Below are positions 58,822 through 64,000 of a DNA stretch of 64,000 nucleotides, in pieces. Location of the stretch: the NCBI RefSeq assembly GCF_000764495.1, contig NZ_JRLB01000042.1, forward strand, positions 26,060-90,059, read 5' to 3'. A model generated the notes under the pieces. The model saw nothing but the letters and a program-made list of their open reading frames with translations. It was not told where the DNA came from and searched no databases. Origin of the DNA: Nitrincola sp. A-D6. Its GTDB lineage: Bacteria; Pseudomonadota; Gammaproteobacteria; Pseudomonadales; Balneatricaceae. A program made the translations under genes and the position numbers. Positions within the stretch are counted from its first letter, which is position 1. Each line of letters starts with the position of its first letter.

Positions 58822-58990
58822 TACTTTGATAATTATTGCTTAATGGTCTATTTTTAGACTTTAGTTATATGCATCCTGTGATGCAGGAAAAGCTCCGCTG
58901 ACTGACAGCGAGCACTTACAGTTCATGTATTAATCCGGTCAAATTAGTCCGGGCAGTAAAATAAAATATAAACCTGATGAGGTAAGTTAT

Positions 58991-59971
58991 ATGAAGCGTC
59001 TTTCTTTAGCAGCAGCCGTGACGGGCATTGTACTTGGTGCAACTGCATTTTCGACCCAGGCTGTCGCAGAACAGAAATATATTACTATTGGTACCGGTGG
59101 GCAAACCGGTGTTTATTACGTTGTAGGCCAATCGGTTTGCCGCATGGTAAACCGTAATACTGATGAGCATGGTGTTCGCTGTAACGCTCCTTCAACTGGG
59201 GGCTCAGTGGCTAACGTAAATGGCATGAAAAACGCCGAGCTGGATATGGGGGTCGTGCAGTCAGATGTTCACTTCCGTGCCTACAATGGTGAAGGTAACT
59301 TTGAAGAAGATGGTGCCTGGGGTGACATGCGCTCAGTGTTTACTATGCACGGTGAGCCTTTGACTGTTGTCGCTCGCGCCGATTCCGGTATTGCCGATTT
59401 CGCTGATTTAAAAGGTAAGCGAGTAAATATTGGTAATCCTGGTTCAGGTCAGCGCAATACCATGGATGTTGTAATGAATGCCATGGGTTGGACTGTTGAT
59501 GATTTTGCTCTGGCATCACAGTTGGATGCAGCTGAACAGGCGTCTGCTCTGGCAGATAACAATATTGATGCCATGGTGTATGTGGTAGGTCACCCGAATG
59601 GTTCAATTCAGGAAGCTACAACTACAGTTGATGCGAAACTGGTATCAGTGACAGGTACAGAAATTGATGAGCTGGTTGATGCTTATCCTTATTACACCCG
59701 TTCTGTGATTCCAGGCGGACTCTATCGTGGCAATGATGAAGACGTACCGACCTTCGGTGTAGCTGCGACCTTTGTTAGCCATGCAGGTGTTGATGACGAG
59801 ACAATTTATCATACAGTTAAAGCTGTGTTTGAGAACTTTGATCGCTTTAAGCGCCTCCATCCTGCTTTCGCAAACCTGAACGAAGCCGATATGATCGCTG
59901 ACGGTTTAACTGCACCGATTCATGATGGCGCAATGCGCTATTATGTTGAGCGTGGTTGGATGCAGGAGTAA
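58991..59971 (+). CDS. TAXI-family TRAP transporter solute-binding protein 2
   Basis: A 326-residue paralogue of the preceding protein, with a signal peptide (TGIVLGATAFSTQAVAEQ), ITIGTGGQTGVYYVVG, the same cysteine pair (CRMVNRNTDEHGVRC) and GKRVNIGNPGSGQRNTM. Tandem TAXI binding proteins suggest duplicated or divided substrate range; substrates of this family are often glutamate or other carboxylates. It ends in a hairpin terminator. Confidence 0.92.
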   Translation: MKRLSLAAAVTGIVLGATAFSTQAVAEQKYITIGTGGQTGVYYVVGQSVCRMVNRNTDEHGVRCNAPSTGGSVANVNGMKNAELDMGVVQSDVHFRAYNGEGNFEEDGAWGDMRSVFTMHGEPLTVVARADSGIADFADLKGKRVNIGNPGSGQRNTMDVVMNAMGWTVDDFALASQLDAAEQASALADNNIDAMVYVVGHPNGSIQEATTTVDAKLVSVTGTEIDELVDAYPYYTRSVIPGGLYRGNDEDVPTFGVAATFVSHAGVDDETIYHTVKAVFENFDRFKRLHPAFANLNEADMIADGLTAPIHDGAMRYYVERGWMQE

Positions 59972-59990
59972 GACTGCAGCTAGATAAACG

Positions 59991-60022
59991 AAATGCGCGT
60001 CCTGACCCGTCGCGCATTTTTT
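59991..60022 (+). terminator. Intrinsic terminator between the TAXI protein and permease genes
   Basis: AAATGCGCG and CGCGCATTTTTT form a 9-bp stem with a T6 tail. It probably keeps binding-protein expression above that of the permease. Confidence 0.8.
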
Positions 60023-60164
60023 ATGCGCAGGAGCGGTGCGTGAATGATTGCAGGGATGCCAGTCTTAGTATTATTTAGCTTTAACCAAGTTGTAAAGGTA
60101 AGGACGTAGAGGCCACAAACCTCGACCTCCCGTGGCTCTCTGAACATGACTACAGGGCAAGCAG

Positions 60165-62769
60165 ATGACTAACGATACACATCAGCCTGAAAAACCGGCA
60201 GTAGATCTTGAGGAAATGGTAGCGGCTTCCGATACGGGGGCGCGAGCACCGGTCGGGTTCCAGGGAAAGTTGCTGGTTAGCATTGCTGCGGCTTGGTCGT
60301 TGTTTCAGTTGTGGATTGCATCGCCACTACCATTTATTTTTGGCTTTGGTGTTTTTAACTCAACGGAAGCCCGCTCAATTCATCTGACTTTCGCCTTAAC
60401 TCTGGCTTTTATGGCCTACCCGGCTTCAAGCGTTCACCACGTGATCGCATTCCTTTGGCTGACTGGGCTATTGGGTTAGTCGCAGCTTTTTGTGCGCTAT
60501 ATATCTACATTTTCTATACACAGCTAGCTGGACGTCCGGGAGCGCCTATCACCCAAGATGTGGTTGTCGGTGTGGTGGGCTTGGTGTTGTTGTTGGAAGC
60601 GACACGTCGTGCGCTTGGGCCACCGCTGGTGATTGTTGCTTCGGTATTTCTTCTCTACAGCCTGTTGGGACCCTACATGCCAAGCATCGTGGCCCATGGA
60701 GGCGTCAGTGTAAATGGTTTGGTTAACCATCAATGGGTATCTGCTCAGGGGGTGTTTGGCATCGCGCTGGGTGTTTCAACCAGCTTTGTGTTTCTTTTTG
60801 TACTTTTTGGTGCCCTGCTGGATAAGGCGGGCGCAGGTAATTATTTTATAAAGGTCGCCTTCTCTTTGCTTGGGCACTATCGTGGAGGTCCGGCGAAAGC
60901 CGCTGTAGTGGCCTCCGGAATGACGGGCTTGATTTCCGGTTCTTCGATTGCCAATACAGTGACCACAGGTACCTTTACTATTCCGATGATGAAGCGTGTA
61001 GGCTTCAGTTCGGAAAAGGCTGGTGCAGTTGAGGTTTCATCATCGGTTAATGGTCAGATTATGCCGCCGGTTATGGGAGCTGCAGCCTTTCTGATGGTTG
61101 AGTATGTGGGCATATCCTATGTGGAAGTGATTAAGCATGCGTTCCTTCCAGCTTTAATTTCGTATATTGCACTGATGTATATCGTGCACCTCGAAGCGCT
61201 TAAAGCCAATATGCAGGGATTGCCATCGGCTAACCCTGCCAGGCCCTTGCTTAATAAAGTGATCAGCTTTATGACTGGCCTTATTCTGATTATGGCGCTG
61301 TCTTTTGCTGTTTACTATGGACTGGGTTGCTTAAGCCTTTTCTGGGTGATGCTACTCCTTGGGTAGTTTCCGTAGCCTTGGCGATAGCCTACGTGGGTTT
61401 GTTAAAACTAGGTGCAAGATATCCTGAGCTTGAGCTGGATGATCCAAATTCTGAAGTTATTCATTTGCCACAAACTCGCCCGACGGTCATGGTTGGATTG
61501 CATTACATTCTACCGGTTGTTGTGTTGGTCTGGTGTTTGATGGTGGAGCGTCTGTCGCCGGGTCTATCTGCTTTCTGGGCAACCGTGTTCATGATTTTTA
61601 TTATGCTGACACAGCGCCCCTTGATTGCCTTGTTCAGAGGTAGGAGCAAGGTACAGGATGACCTGAGAGAAGGTGTTCAAGACCTGTGGAATGGCTTGGT
61701 GGCAGGTGCCCGTAATATGATCGGTATAGGCATAGCAACTGCGGCTGCTGGTATCGTTGTTGGGGCTGTATCGCAGACAGGGGTGGGCAATCTATTAGCT
61801 GATGTGGTTGAAACTTTGGCCATGGGCAATCTGATGCTGATTTTACTGCTCACGGCTGTGCTGAGTCTGATCTTGGGGATGGGTTTGCCAACAACAGCTA
61901 ACTATATTGTTGTTGCGGCACTAATGGCTCCTGTTGTGGTTACCCTGGGCCAGCAGAATGGTCTGTTGGTACCTTTGATTGCGGTGCATTTGTTCGTATT
62001 TTACTTCGGTATTATGGCGGATGTGACTCCGCCGGTGGGGTTAGCCTCCTTTGCGGCAGCGGCTGTCTCGGGAGGAGATCCTATTCGAACCGGGTTCCAG
62101 GCCTTCTATTACAGTATGCGAACGGCAGCATTGCCCTTCTTGTTTATTTTTAATACTGACCTGTTGCTTATTGATGTCACTGTAATACAGGGAATATTGA
62201 TATTTATTGTGTCGACGATTGCTATGTTGATTTTTGCTGCAGCTACACAGGGGTATATGCTGACTCGCAGTCGCTGGTATGAAACAGTGCTTTTATTGTT
62301 AGTGGCGTTTACGCTATTTCGCCCCGGCTATTGGATGGACAAGATTCATGATCCCTATCAGACAGTACCGCCAGCTGAATTTAGTGAAGCACTGATGCGG
62401 GTAGATCAGGGCAGCAATCTGCGTGTTCAGATTGCTGGTGAGGATGATGTTGGTGATCCAATGGTAACCTATAGACTGATTCCGGTCCCTGGTGGTCAAA
62501 CGGCTGATGAGCGCATGCAAAACTTGGGGCTTGAGTTATACATGGATGGTGATCGTGCATTTGTTGATATGGTTGAATTTGGTAGTTTGGCGGCTGACAT
62601 AGGCTTCGACTTTGATCAAGAGATAGTAGAAGTAAGTGCTCCGGTTGATCGTTGGGCTAAAGAGTGGATCTGGGTGCCTGGATTTATGCTATTTGGTCTT
62701 GTCTATTGGCTGCAAAGACGCCGGCATGCTCGTAAGGGGCAAGCTGGTCAAACTGTTACAGCGGCATAG
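60165..62769 (+). CDS. Fused TRAP transporter permease (TAXI type, DUF3394 C-terminus), with two frameshifts
   Basis: Reconstructed at 868 residues. An N-terminal DctQ-like four-helix part is fused to a DctM-like large permease (SGSSIANTVTTGTFTIPMM, VSSSVNGQIMPPVMGAAAF, GMGLPTTANYIVVAA). A C-terminal DUF3394-type domain (about 150 residues, DKIHDPYQTVPPAEF and GDRAFVDMVEFGS) ends in a membrane segment. One base is missing at about 60425 (GCTTC for GCTTTC) and one at about 61324-61328 (CTGGGTTG). It takes up the substrate delivered by the two upstream binding proteins using a sodium or proton gradient. Confidence 0.9.
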
Positions 62770-62780
62770 GAGCTTTAACT

Positions 62781-63209
62781 ATGTATAACAAAATATTGAT
62801 GCCTGTGGTGTTAAGTGAGCCTAACTCATGGGAGCGTGCCTTGCCTGTAGCACTGAACTTATGCAAGACCTATGATGCTTCATTGCATGTGCTCACTGTG
62901 ATGCCTGATTTTTCGATGCCAATGGTGGGTTCCTTCTTTCCAAAGGACTTTTCCAGCAAAGCACATGCGCTGCTCAAGGACGAGTTGAAAAAGTTCGTGA
63001 AGGAAAATATTCCTGATGAGGTTCAAGTTCAGCGTATTGTAGCGGACGGGTCTCCCTGGGAGACGATTGTAACTATTGCAAAAGAGATAGATGCTGATTT
63101 GATCGTTATGGCTGCTCATAATAAACGTAAGTTCGCCGATTATGTGCTGGGACCCAATTCAGCCCATGTAGTAAAACACAGTAATATATCAGTAATGGTG
63201 GTGCGTTGA
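62781..63209 (+). CDS. Universal stress protein (UspA family) 1
   Basis: A 142-residue UspA-fold protein starting MYNKILMPVVLSEPNSWERA. The C-terminal segment AAHNKRKFADYVLGPNSAHVV is where ATP-binding members have G-x-x-G-x9-GS; the first glycines are replaced, so ATP binding is doubtful. It lies 11 bp after the permease, like TeaD of Halomonas, which regulates the TeaABC TRAP transporter. Confidence 0.9.
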   Translation: MYNKILMPVVLSEPNSWERALPVALNLCKTYDASLHVLTVMPDFSMPMVGSFFPKDFSSKAHALLKDELKKFVKENIPDEVQVQRIVADGSPWETIVTIAKEIDADLIVMAAHNKRKFADYVLGPNSAHVVKHSNISVMVVR

Positions 63210-63259
63210 GAGCAGGCATCACTGCTTATTTTGCGTATGAATAAATTGCGGATAATGTG

Positions 63260-63688
63260 ATGAGCTTAAAAATTCTGCTCCCTGTTGATATTCAGGATAG
63301 AGACGCTGCCATAGCAGGGCTTAGTAAGGTTATGAATTACCTTGGAGAGCAGGATGTGGCTATGCATTTTATGTCAATACTGCCAGGGAAGCCTTTGCGG
63401 CTGCTGTCTGCTCAAACGCCAAAAGAAGAGGTGGAAAGTGCGCTGTCTGTGCTTAAAGATGAAGTGACTTTGCTGATTAAACAGGCATTACCGCAGCTCA
63501 CAAATTTTGCGGTTCAAACAGTCGAAGGTGTGGTGCATAAAGAAATATTGAAATATGCGCGTGAACTGCAGCCGCACTTGATCATGTTACCCAGCCATAG
63601 CCACTCAAAAGTTGAGAATATTCTTATAGGATCAGTGACCTCTAAGGTTGTTGAGCAAGCCGATTGCTCTGTTTTGGTGATTAGGTAA
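63260..63688 (+). CDS. Universal stress protein (UspA family) 2
   Basis: A 142-residue paralogue starting MSLKILLPVDIQDRDAA. It ends with PSHSHSKVENILIGSVTSKVV, again without the first G-x-x-G of the ATP motif. It follows the first USP by 50 bp and probably shares its transcript. The two may form a heterodimer. A GTG just before the ATG at 63260 is an alternative start. Confidence 0.9.
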   Translation: MSLKILLPVDIQDRDAAIAGLSKVMNYLGEQDVAMHFMSILPGKPLRLLSAQTPKEEVESALSVLKDEVTLLIKQALPQLTNFAVQTVEGVVHKEILKYARELQPHLIMLPSHSHSKVENILIGSVTSKVVEQADCSVLVIR

Positions 63689-63707
63689 AATAACTACAAA
63701 AAAGTCG

Positions 63708-63736
63708 TTGACCTGTCTGATTTTGATCTATACTAT
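63708..63736 (+). promoter_or_regulatory. rrn operon promoter
   Basis: A TTGACC -35 at 63708-63713 is followed by TATACT at 63729 (15-bp spacer) or TACTAT at 63731 (17-bp spacer), then a GC-containing discriminator (ACGCACC). It stands about 210 bp before the 16S start, as expected for a ribosomal RNA promoter. Confidence 0.7.
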
Positions 63737-63758
63737 ACGCACCTCGCTTGAGACAACA

Positions 63759-63797
63759 GCCCAACACACCGGGCAGCTCAAGCCGCTCTTTAACAAA
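63759..63797 (+). promoter_or_regulatory. rrn leader antitermination site (boxB-boxA)
   Basis: A GCCC/GGGC stem-loop (boxB-like, 63759-63774) precedes GCTCTTTAACAAA (boxA, 63785-63797). A GTGTGGG boxC-like motif is about 20 bases further on. This is the standard order for Nus-factor antitermination of rRNA transcripts. Confidence 0.85.
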
Positions 63798-63946
63798 TTA
63801 ATCAGGTAATGCGTGTGGGCGCTTGTTCAGGTTAGGCATTAAAGCTTAATCAGAAACAAGCAACCTATATGTGAATTCATTTAGATGTACGTTTTTGAGC
63901 ATGACTTAGATAGTTAGCGGTTTCGGCTGTTAGTTATCGAAAATTT

Positions 63947-64000
63947 AAACTGAAGAGTTTGATCATGGCTCAGATTGAACGCTGGCGGCAGGCCTAACAC
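63947..64000 (+). rRNA. rrs: 16S ribosomal RNA, 5' end only
   Basis: AAACTGAAGAGTTTGATCAT at 63947 onward is the conserved 5' end of bacterial 16S rRNA and is followed by the 27F region and CTGGCGGCAGGCC. The gene continues beyond the window. Confidence 0.98.

Overview
The window is a contiguous stretch of a gammaproteobacterial chromosome. Gene content and order (fabD-fabG-acpP-fabF-pabC-mltG-tmk-holB-pilZ-tatD; ggt-clpX-clpP-tig-tRNA; mutY-yggX; hisBHAF; TAXI-TRAP transporter; an rrn operon at the right edge) fit an aerobic marine or haloalkaliphilic member of the Oceanospirillales or a related order. The assignment comes from synteny and protein resemblance only; no database was searched.

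Layout. 1-1.0 kb: end of a tusBCE-type sulfur-relay operon. 1.0-1.6 kb: a solitary CheW-like gene. 1.7-11.8 kb, minus strand: ribosomal protein L32 and fatty-acid synthesis genes running into replication and cell-wall genes. 11.9-19.5 kb: maf, sppA, a HAD phosphatase, rnk, a DnaJ-related gene, rraA and a 1018-residue YdiJ-type FAD/Fe-S dehydrogenase. 19.7-22.5 kb: an MltA-like exported protein and a CZB chemoreceptor. 22.7-33.6 kb, minus strand: carboxynorspermidine polyamine synthesis, a PH-domain membrane protein, a PPC-repeat protein, an oxidoreductase, a racemase, a TelA pair, a rhodanese and gamma-glutamyltransferase. 33.8-37.2 kb: clpX, clpP and tig. 37.46-43.5 kb: a mobile-element zone. 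43.5-47.6 kb: potFGHI. 47.6-51.1 kb: yggX, mutY and an AsmA-family gene. 51.2-54.0 kb: hisBHAF. 54.1-56.3 kb: a periplasmic binding protein coupled to a diguanylate cyclase. 56.6-63.7 kb: pfkA, then two TAXI binding proteins, a fused TRAP permease and two universal stress proteins. 63.7-64.0 kb: rrn promoter, leader and the first 54 bases of 16S rRNA.

The unusual part is the mobile-element zone. A 3' fragment of tRNA-Leu(UAG) marks an attachment site. Beside it lie a tyrosine integrase, a winged-helix regulator with matching 18-bp sites before itself and before the integrase, and a 91-residue gene of unknown function preceded by a clear cobalamin (B12) riboswitch. Next come a run of very short coupled genes, an IS21-family element whose two ends interrupt two different genes (an HTH gene and hipA), an orphan hipB, and a 164-bp hairpin MITE ending 27 bp before potF. 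This suggests an integrative element, possibly under cobalamin control, that lost its far end in an IS21-associated rearrangement.

At least eleven conserved genes, several normally essential (fabG, hisF, clpP, nspC, potI, mutY, ggt, ydiJ, the integrase, the TRAP permease and a binding protein), carry single-base indels. Nearly all are one base missing from a short run of identical bases. The pattern points to systematic sequencing or assembly error, so these are annotated as full-length genes with the shift positions noted.
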